Positions 1 through 8,504 of a stretch of 30,855 nucleotides of DNA are shown here, in pieces; position 1 is the stretch's first letter, and every line of letters starts with the position of its first letter. The position numbers and the translations under genes are program-made. The notes below the pieces were generated by a model, which saw only the letters and a list, made by a program, of their open reading frames with translations, was not told the DNA's origin and searched no databases. Origin of the DNA: Bacillota bacterium (GTDB lineage: Bacteria > Bacillota > Clostridia > Lachnospirales > Lachnospiraceae); NCBI GenBank assembly GCA_023409835.1, contig JAEYQV010000089.1:1-30855 (forward strand), in the 5' to 3' direction.

Positions 1-1504
1 GAATAATGTTATAGCTGATATATAATCCTAACCCTAAGCCGATTCCTACCCCCTTCGTGGTAAAGCCCGGCTCAAATAGCTTATGCATATTCTCCGGCGA
101 AATGCCTGTACCGGTATCCCGAATGGATATGTGAAGAAAACCATCCTGTTGGTAAGTACGGATAAAAATATCCCCTTCCCCGACAATCGCCTGTGAGGCA
201 TTCACTAAGATGTTCATGATTACCTGGTTCAGTTGTCCGGGGAAGCACTTCACCGGTGGAAGGTCTTCATATTCCTCATGAACGGTGATCCGTTTCTTTA
301 AGAGATTATTCGTCAATACAAGAACGCTCTTGATTCCCTCGCTGATATTGGCTTCCTGGAATTCTGCCTGATCAAGCCTGGAGAAGCTTTTTAAGCTTCG
401 GATGATCTCGATGATTCTGCTACAGGCAGTAAGGTTGATGCTATTCACCTCTGTTAAATGGACAAGGACCTCCTTCAGAGCTTCATCCGTCTGTATGGAG
501 GGACTATCGTTCAATCCCTGTAGCAGCAACTCCACAATCTGTGAGTTGCTGTTGATTGCTCCGATCGGGGTGTTGATCTCATGGGTAATCGCTGCTGTAA
601 GCAGACCAACGGAAGCCATCTTCTCACTCTGGATCAGCTGAGCCTGCTGTTGCTGTATCTGAGCCTTGGACTCCATAAGCTCCGTATTCTGTGCCTCTAA
701 TTCCGTATTTTGATTCTCCAGAGCTACCTTCTGGCTCTCCAGAATATCATTATAGCCGTTTAGCTTCTTCATGATTTTGTTCGTGGAATTTGCCAGGGAT
801 TCAATCTCCCGCAGAGGTTTCTTTAAGGTTATCTCTGTATTGTCCGCCGTCTCCCGGTCATCCTCCGCAATCGCTCTAACCTTCATCTCAAGCTTATCAA
901 TCGGATTAATAACATGCCGGATCAATAGAATACTCACCAGTTTTGAAATAATCAGCGCAGCCAGTCCGAAAACAGTAATAACGATCATTATAATACCTAT
1001 GAAAACCAGCAGAAGGATCGGATTGACCCTGACCACAATTCTGCCGATCTCGTTACCGTTTAAGTCATTGATCGGGCGTTCTGCCTTGGTATCCTCATAA
1101 AAATTATAGATCTCCTCATTATCTGCCTGCTCATTGGAAAATACAACGATACCATGTACCTCTATTCTTACGGTAATATATGTGATATCTCTGTTGTATG
1201 GAAAAATCTGATTGATAATTGTGCTTTTATTGAGTTCATCAATCCATTCCTGGGTTTTGGGGTTCTCCTTATTCATTTCATAATAGCTGGTAATTCCAAG
1301 TTTTTTAAATACTTTTCCGGAACCTATATCCTTCTGTACCGTCTCCGCAATTACCTCTGCCTGGTAATCGGCATAACCCTTGGATAAATACAGAAACCCT
1401 GCAATAATAATACCGCTTAAGAATACCACAGTGATAAATGCGGAGAGGGACATGGCTCTTCTGACTCTCTTTTTCAATGTTCGCCTGTTTTTTATCTTTC
1501 CCAA
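1..1504 (-). CDS. Membrane sensor histidine kinase, 3' end outside window
   Basis: Two-component sensor kinase that would autophosphorylate on histidine and pass the phosphate to an unseen response regulator. About 501 residues are visible and the frame is still open at base 1. Order: short basic N-terminus, TM helix (about 18-40), extracytoplasmic sensor region (about 41-157), second TM helix (about 158-185), HAMP linker, a Gln/Glu-rich coiled coil (about 255-300), then the H-box THEINTPIGAI with the phospho-His near residue 307. The ATPase N-box (NILVNASQAI, about 430), the G1 box DTGTGI and a G2 box rich in GLGLG follow; only the last residues are missing. I chose TTG at 1504 because AGGAG lies 6-7 nt upstream; the first ATG in frame is at 1453, inside the hydrophobic segment. 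The sensor domain resembles nothing I can name, so the signal is unknown. No partner regulator is visible on this side. Confidence 0.9.
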   Translation of the reverse strand, partial: MGKIKNRRTLKKRVRRAMSLSAFITVVFLSGIIIAGFLYLSKGYADYQAEVIAETVQKDIGSGKVFKKLGITSYYEMNKENPKTQEWIDELNKSTIINQIFPYNRDITYITVRIEVHGIVVFSNEQADNEEIYNFYEDTKAERPINDLNGNEIGRIVVRVNPILLLVFIGIIMIVITVFGLAALIISKLVSILLIRHVINPIDKLEMKVRAIAEDDRETADNTEITLKKPLREIESLANSTNKIMKKLNGYNDILESQKVALENQNTELEAQNTELMESKAQIQQQQAQLIQSEKMASVGLLTAAITHEINTPIGAINSNSQIVELLLQGLNDSPSIQTDEALKEVLVHLTEVNSINLTACSRIIEIIRSLKSFSRLDQAEFQEANISEGIKSVLVLTNNLLKKRITVHEEYEDLPPVKCFPGQLNQVIMNILVNASQAIVGEGDIFIRTYQQDGFLHISIRDTGTGISPENMHKLFEPGFTTKGVGIGLGLGLYISYNII

Positions 1505-1628
1505 TCTTTTTCTCCTGCTTTCGACATTCTATATTCCTATTTTACTATAAGTTGGTAAATTAACCTAGTAGATTTTTTAAAATTGTGAAAATATTTAGAA
1601 GATATTTCTGTTTAATAACATAAATTAC

Positions 1629-1654
1629 ATATTCCAGGGGCCTCCACATACAAT
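1629..1654 (+). promoter_or_regulatory. Possible sigma-E-type (mother-cell sporulation) promoter for the P-loop ATPase
   Basis: ATATT at 1629-1633 and CATACAAT at 1647-1654 match the Bacillus/Clostridium sigma-E pattern (ATATT, then CATACAnT). The gap is 13 nt, one shorter than the usual 14-15. The start of transcription would fall near 1661, just ahead of the AAGGAGG at 1671-1677 and the ATG at 1687. No good TTGACA/TATAAT pair is seen in this gap. This is a motif match only. Confidence 0.35.
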
Positions 1655-1686
1655 GATGTAGAATCATCTAAGGAGGTAAGTCAAAG

Positions 1687-2760
1687 ATGTCTGACCGAAA
1701 TCATATACAATTCTTTATGGGAAGTAACACGAAACGAGGTTTTTTCCACCTGTTTGAAGAGCTCCGGGATCCCGGCAGCGGTAACAGAATGTACATATTG
1801 AAGGGAGGTCCCGGCAGCGGAAAAAGCTCCTTGATGAAACGACTGGGGAACGCCCTGATGGAGGAAGGCCATCAGATTGAATATATTTCCTGTGCCAGTG
1901 ATCCGGATTCGTTGGATGCCTTTCTGGATTACGATTCTAAAATCTCGGTTGTGGATGGGACTGCCCCCCATACACTGGATCCGAAATATCCCGGTGCATA
2001 TGATGTCATTATCAATCTGGGGGATGCTTGGGACCCGAAATCCCTTACCCGGAATAAATCGCGGATTATCGAGCTCTGTGATAATATCTCGGGTTGTCAT
2101 TCCATGGCCACCTCCTGTATCATGGCCGCTGCGAAGCTCCTGGAGACAAACCGGAACATTGCCTCTGCTTATATCAATTCTCCTGCAGTTCAGTCCGTAT
2201 TCCACGAGTTATCCAAGGAGTTGAGGTTAACGAAAAAAGGGAAAGAACTGAAACGTCTCCTAAGTGCCGTATCCGTAGGAAAAACCGTATTTTTTGAGAA
2301 TACCCTTACTACGCTCTGTCCAAGGCTCTATGTAATATCGGAGGAGTGGGGAGCTGCTTCCTCCAATCTGCTGGAGCAATTACATAAGCTGGCCCTGACC
2401 GAGCAGCTGGAGGTAATTACCTGTTATTGTTCCATCGAAAATCCGGATAAGATCGATCATCTGATATTTCCCTCCATCGGAGTCGGAATTACAACTGCTA
2501 ATTCCTTTTACTCCGTGAAAACGGATGGAATCACCCCCATCAACGATTTAATGAAGCCGGTTAGTTCCTATGATATCGACGTTTTGACAGGACATCAGGG
2601 CTCTGCACATAGCCTGATAGAAACAGCCGGCAGCCATATCGAACGGGCAAAACAACTGCACGATGAGCTGGAAGCTATTTATATCGCTGCTATGGATTTT
2701 TCGAAGGTGGATGCCCTTTATCCTAAGCTTCTGATGAGTATTCTGGAACAGCCAAGGTAA
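1687..2760 (+). CDS. P-loop ATPase of the PRK06851 type
   Basis: A 357-residue cytoplasmic protein with a clear Walker A motif, GGPGSGKSS, at residues 40-48, and an FFMGSNTKRGFF signature at residues 9-20 just before it. I recognise it as the Firmicute NTPase family catalogued as PRK06851; no biochemical function is established that I know of. It has no signal peptide or membrane segment. The start is set by AAGGAGG 9 nt upstream of ATG 1687. It stands alone on the plus strand, divergent from the histidine kinase at 1-1504 and convergent with uridine kinase. The possible sigma-E promoter in front suggests a sporulation role, which is inference. Family assignment is fairly sure; function is unknown. 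Confidence 0.8.
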   Translation: MSDRNHIQFFMGSNTKRGFFHLFEELRDPGSGNRMYILKGGPGSGKSSLMKRLGNALMEEGHQIEYISCASDPDSLDAFLDYDSKISVVDGTAPHTLDPKYPGAYDVIINLGDAWDPKSLTRNKSRIIELCDNISGCHSMATSCIMAAAKLLETNRNIASAYINSPAVQSVFHELSKELRLTKKGKELKRLLSAVSVGKTVFFENTLTTLCPRLYVISEEWGAASSNLLEQLHKLALTEQLEVITCYCSIENPDKIDHLIFPSIGVGITTANSFYSVKTDGITPINDLMKPVSSYDIDVLTGHQGSAHSLIETAGSHIERAKQLHDELEAIYIAAMDFSKVDALYPKLLMSILEQPR

Positions 2761-2804
2761 AGGATAACGGAAACCGGATGAAACGATAAATGATAGCCCT
2801 CTAG

Positions 2805-2831
2805 GAACCGGATGGTCTGCCTATGGCAGCC
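2805..2831. repeat. Short dispersed repeat, copy 1 (27 nt with a mini-hairpin)
   Basis: This 27-nt stretch matches 24968-24994 at 25 of 27 positions. Its 3' half holds a small hairpin, CTGCC-TAT-GGCAG. Both copies are preceded 23-25 nt upstream by AACGATAAAT and followed within about 15 nt by a terminator stem. Confidence 0.6.
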
Positions 2832-2841
2832 CATCGACAAC

Positions 2842-2909
2842 AAAAAAGCCCTCTATACACTCCCGCAGCCTGTGTGTTCACACCGCTTATATGGGACGCA
2901 TAGAGGGCT
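2842..2909 (-). terminator. Terminator of the SGNH hydrolase-udk operon
   Basis: The arms 2847-2856 and 2900-2909 pair perfectly over 10 bp (AGCCCTCTAT / ATAGAGGGCT) across a 43-nt inner region that can fold further. Read on the minus strand, the stem is followed at once by six T (2847-2842). It lies 42 nt past the udk stop. A weaker effect on the convergent plus-strand transcript is possible. Confidence 0.8.
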
Positions 2910-2950
2910 TCCTGCATGAATGAAATCACAATGCGTAAGGACCTTATACT

Positions 2951-3571
2951 CTAGTCTTCCGTTAATATTGCCTTGATTCTATGGAGCAGCATGTCAATGG
3001 CCACATCATTTAAGCCGCCTCGAGGAATGATGACATCGGCATACTTTTTATAGGGTTCAACAAACAGCTCGTGCATCGGCTTTACTGTGTTCGTATATTG
3101 AAGGATTACCGATTCCAGGCTTCTTCCTCTCTCATTGACGTCCCTGATAATCCTTCGGATCAGTCTCTCATCCGCATCCGTATCCACAAATACCTTGATG
3201 TCCATCAGTTCCCGAAGCTCTGTATTTTCATATATCATGAACCCCTCTACGATGATAACCTTTGCAGGACTCACCTTAACAGTCTCCGGCAGACGATTAT
3301 GCACCACATAGGAATAGACCGGCCGTTCAATCGGAATATATTGCTTCAGCAGTTTAATATCCCTGATCAGCCTCTCTGTATCAAAGGCATTTGGATGATC
3401 ATAATTCAACTTTGCTCTTTGTTCTAAGGGTAATTCATCATGAGGAAGGTAATAAAAATCATGGCTCAATAATTCCACGCTGTCCTTAAATTCCTCTTTA
3501 ATCCGGTTGGCCACAGTAGTTTTCCCGGAAGCCGATCCTCCTGAAACTCCAATTACAATTACATTCTTCAT
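2951..3571 (-). CDS. udk: Uridine kinase
   Basis: Phosphorylates uridine (and cytidine) to UMP/CMP in the pyrimidine salvage pathway, in the cytoplasm. The 206 residues have the usual length. Walker A is GGSASGKT (11-18), followed by SHDFYY, the NYDHPNAFD substrate-binding signature, IIVEGFMIY and a lid region RRIIRDVNERGRS. These are hallmarks of the Udk/phosphoribulokinase family. I start at ATG 3571, which has GGAG 8 nt upstream; a GTG at 3580 is in frame but overlaps that site. It begins 13 nt after the stop of the SGNH hydrolase gene and shares its terminator, so the two are probably one transcript. Confidence 0.93.
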   Translation of the reverse strand: MKNVIVIGVSGGSASGKTTVANRIKEEFKDSVELLSHDFYYLPHDELPLEQRAKLNYDHPNAFDTERLIRDIKLLKQYIPIERPVYSYVVHNRLPETVKVSPAKVIIVEGFMIYENTELRELMDIKVFVDTDADERLIRRIIRDVNERGRSLESVILQYTNTVKPMHELFVEPYKKYADVIIPRGGLNDVAIDMLLHRIKAILTED

Positions 3572-3584
3572 AAAAATCACTCCA

Positions 3585-5330
3585 TTATTTAGTATAGCCG
3601 AAGCCTAAGATGGTAAAACATTTATCTTTGCTGTCCTCCGCCATGCAAACACGGATCTCATGCTCTCTGCACACATCCTCCTGATATAAAATCACCGGAT
3701 TGCAATGAGTCCAATTATTCTCATGAGGATTCAGGGTCTTATAAAACTTATCGTCAACATAAACATCAGCTTTACCAAAATCATTGCTGCCGGAATCCTT
3801 AAATACCAGAACAAGATTCTTACTCGTTATCCTAAGCCGAAAGCTCTCGGCGCCGGAAGTGCCGGTATGCATCCAGTTATAAGGAAATTGCGGGGAAGGT
3901 GTCGGCATGTCATCCATCTCCACCATTTGCAAGTCTTTATCTGTCTCTGTAAAGCTTCCTTCTGTAATTACAGCCATATTACAATTATCCTTGCGGTCAA
4001 TCAGGTGTACCCCGACATAACTGTTTCCGATCAGCGGCGGTTGATCCATAACAAACTCCTCTGCATCAAGCACAGCCTTATCCGTCTCCGTCAGCAGATA
4101 GCTGATGCAATCAGCCATAATTGTGTGACCGTCATTGGTCGGATGGTAAACATCGAAGAAGAATTGTCTCTTCGATATGATATTGCCCTCCTCCTTGGAT
4201 AACTTAAACTGATCGACGACAGCATCCTTCACGCTGGCCATCGGAAGGTTATAATGATATCCGATGGGTGCCAACCTGTCCTGTAGATTCCAGTCATTCA
4301 GGAATACACTGAATAAGATTATCACTGCAGGCTTATTCTGACCGGATAGGGCCTTTAAGCATAGGCTTTCAAAGCAGTTGCCCTGGGTCTCATCTCCGGC
4401 ATCATTTACCGCAAATTCGATGATCAGGATATCCGGTTCAACGGTTCCGTCCCTTAGTATATCCCTGTCATAACGGATCATTCCAAGCTCGGAGGGTGTG
4501 CCGCCAACTCCGGCCTTCACGAAACGGACATTATCCCCTCCGTTCTTCCCGAACAGCTTCTTAAAGGTCTCGTAGGATTTATAAGCATAGCAGCCGGTAT
4601 GAATCGGCTTTGCACCTGCCCCCTGTGTAATGGAGCCGCCGATATAAGCGAGGGTTACTTCTCCTCCGGCTCTGGCTTTCTCTATCGCTGCTTTCAGTCT
4701 CCGGTTATTTCCCCTATGGACCAGGGACTTAGCAATCATTCTCTTATACTCTTCCGAATCTAAGGCTACCGGCTCTTCCAGCGTAATCTCCGGCACCTCA
4801 TAACCGTCGTTTAAATAGAATTTAACCGAAACGACAGCCATTTCTCCTACTTTATCAAACTCAAAACCGAATTTTCCGATTACATTATCCTGCTCAGACC
4901 ACGTATAATCCTTTACGTTCGCCACTACCTCCGTACCATCCATAGGACAGGTCAGTCTCAGTCTGGTCCCGGTCTCATAGATATTGGTCTTTCCCCAGTT
5001 CTGCATCAGGAAATCAACCGTTCCAGCCGGATTCGTCTCTGACTTAACCGATACTCCGATACTATGTACCAGCTTGTGGAAGCCTTCACAATTCTTTAAA
5101 AGCTCCAGAATGCCCTCATCCTCCACCCCGCTGGTCAGACTTACACAGCTAAGGATTCTCTCATTATCCAGGTAGAATTCCTGGGAGGGTTTTTGCTCAC
5201 CCCGGGGAGTGGCTTCCACCGTAGTATCCAGAACCACATAGAGGCTGCTGCGTTTCTTCGCAGGGTCCTTCGGTGCCCTGGGTCCTTCGTTATGGTTATC
5301 CTGCTGCCCGATACCGTTTTCCTTCATCAT
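3585..5330 (-). CDS. SGNH/GDSL-type hydrolase with flanking beta-sandwich regions
   Basis: A 581-residue putative esterase/lipase-like hydrolase with no signal peptide, so cytoplasmic as it stands. The catalytic core carries the SGNH blocks. Block I is YIGGSITQGAG (nucleophile Ser near residue 230), block II has Gly in AGVGGTPSELG, block III has Asn in FAVNDAGD, and block V has the Asp/His pair in DVYHPTNDGH (near 394). About 200 residues before the core and 170 after it look beta-rich, and the C-terminal part resembles a jelly-roll or Ig-like module. ATG 5330 is preferred because AAGGAG sits 6-7 nt upstream; a GTG at 5348 lacks a site. The substrate is unknown; related proteins act on acetylated sugars. 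It is co-transcribed with udk. Confidence 0.85.
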   Translation of the reverse strand: MMKENGIGQQDNHNEGPRAPKDPAKKRSSLYVVLDTTVEATPRGEQKPSQEFYLDNERILSCVSLTSGVEDEGILELLKNCEGFHKLVHSIGVSVKSETNPAGTVDFLMQNWGKTNIYETGTRLRLTCPMDGTEVVANVKDYTWSEQDNVIGKFGFEFDKVGEMAVVSVKFYLNDGYEVPEITLEEPVALDSEEYKRMIAKSLVHRGNNRRLKAAIEKARAGGEVTLAYIGGSITQGAGAKPIHTGCYAYKSYETFKKLFGKNGGDNVRFVKAGVGGTPSELGMIRYDRDILRDGTVEPDILIIEFAVNDAGDETQGNCFESLCLKALSGQNKPAVIILFSVFLNDWNLQDRLAPIGYHYNLPMASVKDAVVDQFKLSKEEGNIISKRQFFFDVYHPTNDGHTIMADCISYLLTETDKAVLDAEEFVMDQPPLIGNSYVGVHLIDRKDNCNMAVITEGSFTETDKDLQMVEMDDMPTPSPQFPYNWMHTGTSGAESFRLRITSKNLVLVFKDSGSNDFGKADVYVDDKFYKTLNPHENNWTHCNPVILYQEDVCREHEIRVCMAEDSKDKCFTILGFGYTK

Positions 5331-5370
5331 ATTAATCTCCTTCCGCACATAAAATATTCTTATGTTCCAT

Positions 5371-5379
5371 ATTATACCA
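5371..5379 (-). promoter_or_regulatory. Extended -10 promoter element for the SGNH hydrolase-udk operon
   Basis: On the minus strand the sequence reads TGGTATAAT, a perfect extended -10 (TGnTATAAT). A poor -35 (TTCAAT) lies 17 nt upstream, inside the end of the EamA gene. The predicted transcript start is near 5364, about 34 nt before ATG 5330. Confidence 0.5.
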
Positions 5380-5386
5380 CAATCTG

Positions 5387-6238
5387 TTATTTGATTGAAA
5401 CCGTTTTGGTACTGATTATGTTATAAGCCGTTGAAGAAATAATCACAATCGCTGCTCCCACTATTGCGATAGCACTGATCATTTCACCATAGAAAACAGC
5501 CACCCATATCGGGTTTAGAATCGGTTCAATGGTTGAGGTCAGGGATGCGGTTATCGGAGAAACCAGCTCCAGACCCTTTGCCAGCAGAACATATGCTATT
5601 CCCATCTGAAATACTCCCAGAATAATGATCAGGAGGAAATTAACCGGGGCAAAATCAGTCTCCTTAAAATACCAGGGCATAAACAGGAGAAAGCTCGCTG
5701 ACTGTGATATTAAAATAGAGGATTCAAAATCAGAATTCTTAGTCTTCTTCATCAGAAATACAAAAGCATATAAAGCACCCGAAACAACAGCCAGGAGGTT
5801 ACCGGCCAAGCCGTCCGGGGTAAGCTTATCAAAAAAGAAGCACAGGATTCCCCCAAAGACAATAAAACAGGTGATGATTGCTTTCTTATCCGGCTTATGC
5901 TTCCAGAACAGCATCAGAAACAGGATCAGAAAAATCGGCTCCGTAAACTGAAGTACGATTGCATTTGCAGCTGAGGTTAATTTCGTAGCCATAACAAAGG
6001 TCAGATTCATGAGTAGATTGCAAATAGCACCTGTAATGACCACCCTGTTGATTATGATTTTATGACGGGTTTTCTTTAGGTAGATCGCCATCACCACAAA
6101 TGCAAATAAGTTTCTCATTCCATTAATGGTAAAGGAGGACCAGGGAAGCAGTTTGATTAAAACACCTGCTAAGCTGAATAGAACCGCTGAGGTAAAAATA
6201 TATAAAGTGCCGAAATTCTTCTTATTTCTTGTGATCAT
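5387..6238 (-). CDS. EamA/DMT-family transporter
   Basis: A 283-residue integral membrane protein with about ten hydrophobic helices arranged as two five-helix halves, the hallmark of the drug/metabolite transporter (EamA) family. Typical features are the first-helix ITSA/LFSLAGVLIKLLPW region, a basic loop KKTRHK, and the EamA-like end of each half (ANAIVLQFTEPIF and SPITASLTSTIEPILNPIWV). It probably exports or exchanges a small metabolite across the cytoplasmic membrane; the substrate cannot be read from sequence. The ribosome binding site before ATG 6238 is weak. It lies 56 nt downstream of the tRNA-dihydrouridine synthase on the same strand and may be co-transcribed. Confidence 0.9.
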   Translation of the reverse strand: MITRNKKNFGTLYIFTSAVLFSLAGVLIKLLPWSSFTINGMRNLFAFVVMAIYLKKTRHKIIINRVVITGAICNLLMNLTFVMATKLTSAANAIVLQFTEPIFLILFLMLFWKHKPDKKAIITCFIVFGGILCFFFDKLTPDGLAGNLLAVVSGALYAFVFLMKKTKNSDFESSILISQSASFLLFMPWYFKETDFAPVNFLLIIILGVFQMGIAYVLLAKGLELVSPITASLTSTIEPILNPIWVAVFYGEMISAIAIVGAAIVIISSTAYNIISTKTVSIK

Positions 6239-6294
6239 AAGTCTTTGTCAAACCTCACATTATGTTTATTATGTTGTATTTTTATCGAAGGGAT

Positions 6295-7251
6295 TTAGTT
6301 AAAAAAGATATCGCCTATAACAATGCTCTGCTCCCGGAACAGGCTGTTCACAGCCTCCTCGTAATCACGAAGCCGTTCTGCTTTCTTAATCCTCTTCCCA
6401 TACTTTTCATGGTCGGAAAAGATTCGAATCAGATAGAACCAAAGCTCCTTCATTTTATGAAGTACCGGTTTATCTCCAAACAGTACTCTTCTGTAGTCCT
6501 CATATATACGGTCATGGAAGTCCTTCACCAGCTCCTTCCTTGGAATTTTCTGCTTTGTTATACCGTCAATCAGCCCGGGATTCGTCAGTAATCCCCTGCC
6601 AAGCATGATGGTGGAAACCTCGGGAAAATCGGTGGTAAAGCTCTCATATCTGTTTGTCGTAAATAGGTCTCCGTTATAGCAGACCGGATTCCTGCTTAAG
6701 CGCAGAGCATCCCGAAATATGTCCAAGTTGGGCTTGTTCTTATAAAAGTCCTTCTGAATTCTCGGATGGATAATCAGCTCCTCCATAGGATATTGATTAA
6801 ACAGCTCTATCAGCTCATAGAATTCTTCCGGAGCGTCTTTTCCTATTCTGGTTTTCACTGAAATTCTGGTAACCGAGGCACTGAAGATCTGATCCAGGAA
6901 CCGATTAAGCTCTTCCTTTTTCGCCAGGAAACCGGAGCCTCTGTTTTTTGATACCACTGTTCCTGAGGGACAACCCAGATTCAGATTAATCTCCTGATAT
7001 CCCAACTGCTTTAATTTCCTGGACGTATGTATAAAATCCTCCCCATGATTAGATAGTAATTGTGGTATTAATACAAGTCCCTGATTATTTTCCGGCAAAA
7101 TATCATTCAACTCCCGGGTCTTAAAGCTATCGCTTTGATTCGTATAGATAAACGGTGAAAAATATTTATCAACACCGCTAAAATAAGCATGATGGGCATT
7201 CCTGTAGATATATCCGGTCAGTCCCTCCAAGGGTGCAAAATAGAACTTCAT
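6295..7251 (-). CDS. tRNA-dihydrouridine synthase family protein
   Basis: FMN-dependent reductase that makes dihydrouridine in tRNA. The 318 residues fit the family. The N-terminal FAPLEGLTGYIYR is the flavin-site signature, NLNLGCPSGTV contains the catalytic Cys94, and ISVKTRIG, LIIHPR, PVCYNGDLFT and MLGRGLLTNPGL complete the TIM-barrel phosphate-binding motifs. The C-terminal part is the helical tRNA-binding domain. Which uridine it modifies cannot be told, so I give no symbol. ATG 7251 has only a distant GGAG. It is divergent from rsmH, another RNA-modification gene. Confidence 0.9.
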   Translation of the reverse strand: MKFYFAPLEGLTGYIYRNAHHAYFSGVDKYFSPFIYTNQSDSFKTRELNDILPENNQGLVLIPQLLSNHGEDFIHTSRKLKQLGYQEINLNLGCPSGTVVSKNRGSGFLAKKEELNRFLDQIFSASVTRISVKTRIGKDAPEEFYELIELFNQYPMEELIIHPRIQKDFYKNKPNLDIFRDALRLSRNPVCYNGDLFTTNRYESFTTDFPEVSTIMLGRGLLTNPGLIDGITKQKIPRKELVKDFHDRIYEDYRRVLFGDKPVLHKMKELWFYLIRIFSDHEKYGKRIKKAERLRDYEEAVNSLFREQSIVIGDIFFN

Positions 7252-7367
7252 AATGGACGAGTCTCCTTAGCTTCGACAATTAGGATAAAGTAATTGAACT
7301 AAGTTTAGCACATTCGGTAGAAAAAATACAGATAAAGTAGAATAAGAGTATCCCGGGAATATAAGAT

Positions 7368-7396
7368 TTGCTTTTGGAGATCAATTTTGGTATCAT
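7368..7396 (+). promoter_or_regulatory. Promoter of the rsmH-like gene
   Basis: TTGCTT (7368-7373), a 17-nt spacer and TATCAT (7391-7396). The -10 is extended by TGG just upstream. The expected start is near 7403, giving a leader of about 40 nt before ATG 7443. Confidence 0.5.
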
Positions 7397-7442
7397 ATGC
7401 TATGGAACAGCGAAATTTAATTCAAAAAGGTAATGGTTAAGA

Positions 7443-8492
7443 ATGGAACAGCAGGAACAAAAACATCAGAGGCGTCCCCGGTATAAGGGAACGCACCCGA
7501 AAAGCTTTAAAGATAAATATAAGGAGCTGCAGCCGGAAAAATATGCTGATGCAGTGTCAAAGGTAATTCAGAAGGGTAATACCCCCGCCGGTATGCACCG
7601 GTCCATCTGTGTGAAGGAAATCCTGGAGTTTCTTCAGATTACTCCCGGACAGACCGGGCTGGATGCGACTCTTGGGTATGGCGGTCATACCCTGGAAATG
7701 CTGAAATGCCTGAATTCACAGGGGCATCTATACGCTACCGATGTGGATCCGATTGAGCTTCCCCGTACCAGAGAGCGCTTGGAGCGCTTAGGCTACGGCC
7801 CCGAATGCTTAACGATTAAACAGATGAACTTCTCTGATATTGATCAGCTGCTGCCTGAAGCGGGAGCCTTTGATTTCATACTGGCAGACCTCGGTGTCTC
7901 CTCCATGCAGATTGATAATCCGGACCGGGGTTTTTCCTATAAGGCAGAAGGCCCGCTGGACCTGCGGTTGAATCCGAATAAGGGGCTATCTGCCGCTGAA
8001 CGTTTAAAATCAATCTCTGAGGATGAACTATATGGTATGCTGTTGGAGAACGCCGATGAACCCCATGCCGCTGAGATCTCCAGGGCTGTTATAACCGCTC
8101 TGAAGAAAGGCACCGAGCTAACGACCACAATACAGCTGAAACAGATTATCGGGGATGCCCTGAAATCTCTTCCGGAGAAGGATCGAAACGATGAGATTAA
8201 GAAATCCTGCCAGCGCTGCTTTCAGGCCCTGCGGATTGACGTCAATAACGAGTTTGAAGTACTCTATGAATTCTTAGAAAAGCTTCCGACTGCCCTTGCT
8301 AAGGGCGGCAGAGTTGCTATCCTCTCCTTCCATTCCGGAGAGGACAGACTCGTGAAGAAATCCTTCCAGCATTATTTACGGGAGGGCATCTATCGGGAGA
8401 TTGCTCCCGATGCGATTCGTCCCTCAGCCGAAGAATGCAATACGAACAGCCGCGCCCGTTCCGCTAAGCTGCGGTGGGCTATTAAGGCGTAA
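7443..8492 (+). CDS. rsmH: RsmH-type 16S rRNA (cytosine-N4) methyltransferase, variant with basic N-terminal extension
   Basis: SAM-dependent methyltransferase of the RsmH/MraW family, whose known member N4-methylates C1402 in the 16S rRNA decoding centre. In 349 residues one sees GLDATLGYGGHTLEML (SAM motif I), DFILADLGVSSMQIDNPDRGFSYK, GPLDLRLNP, CFQALRIDVNNE, AILSFHSGEDR and a C-terminal SRARSAKLRWA. The first 50 residues are a Lys/Arg-rich extension (HQRRPRYKGTHPK) not found in the classical enzyme, and the usual HPATRTFQ stretch is altered to SCQRCFQ. It is not next to ftsL, pbp or mraZ as the classical gene is, so it may be a paralogue with its own target. The ribosome binding site is weak (AAGG about 13 nt upstream). 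Confidence 0.82.
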   Translation: MEQQEQKHQRRPRYKGTHPKSFKDKYKELQPEKYADAVSKVIQKGNTPAGMHRSICVKEILEFLQITPGQTGLDATLGYGGHTLEMLKCLNSQGHLYATDVDPIELPRTRERLERLGYGPECLTIKQMNFSDIDQLLPEAGAFDFILADLGVSSMQIDNPDRGFSYKAEGPLDLRLNPNKGLSAAERLKSISEDELYGMLLENADEPHAAEISRAVITALKKGTELTTTIQLKQIIGDALKSLPEKDRNDEIKKSCQRCFQALRIDVNNEFEVLYEFLEKLPTALAKGGRVAILSFHSGEDRLVKKSFQHYLREGIYREIAPDAIRPSAEECNTNSRARSAKLRWAIKA

Positions 8493-8504
8493 AATTTCAT
8501 TGAA

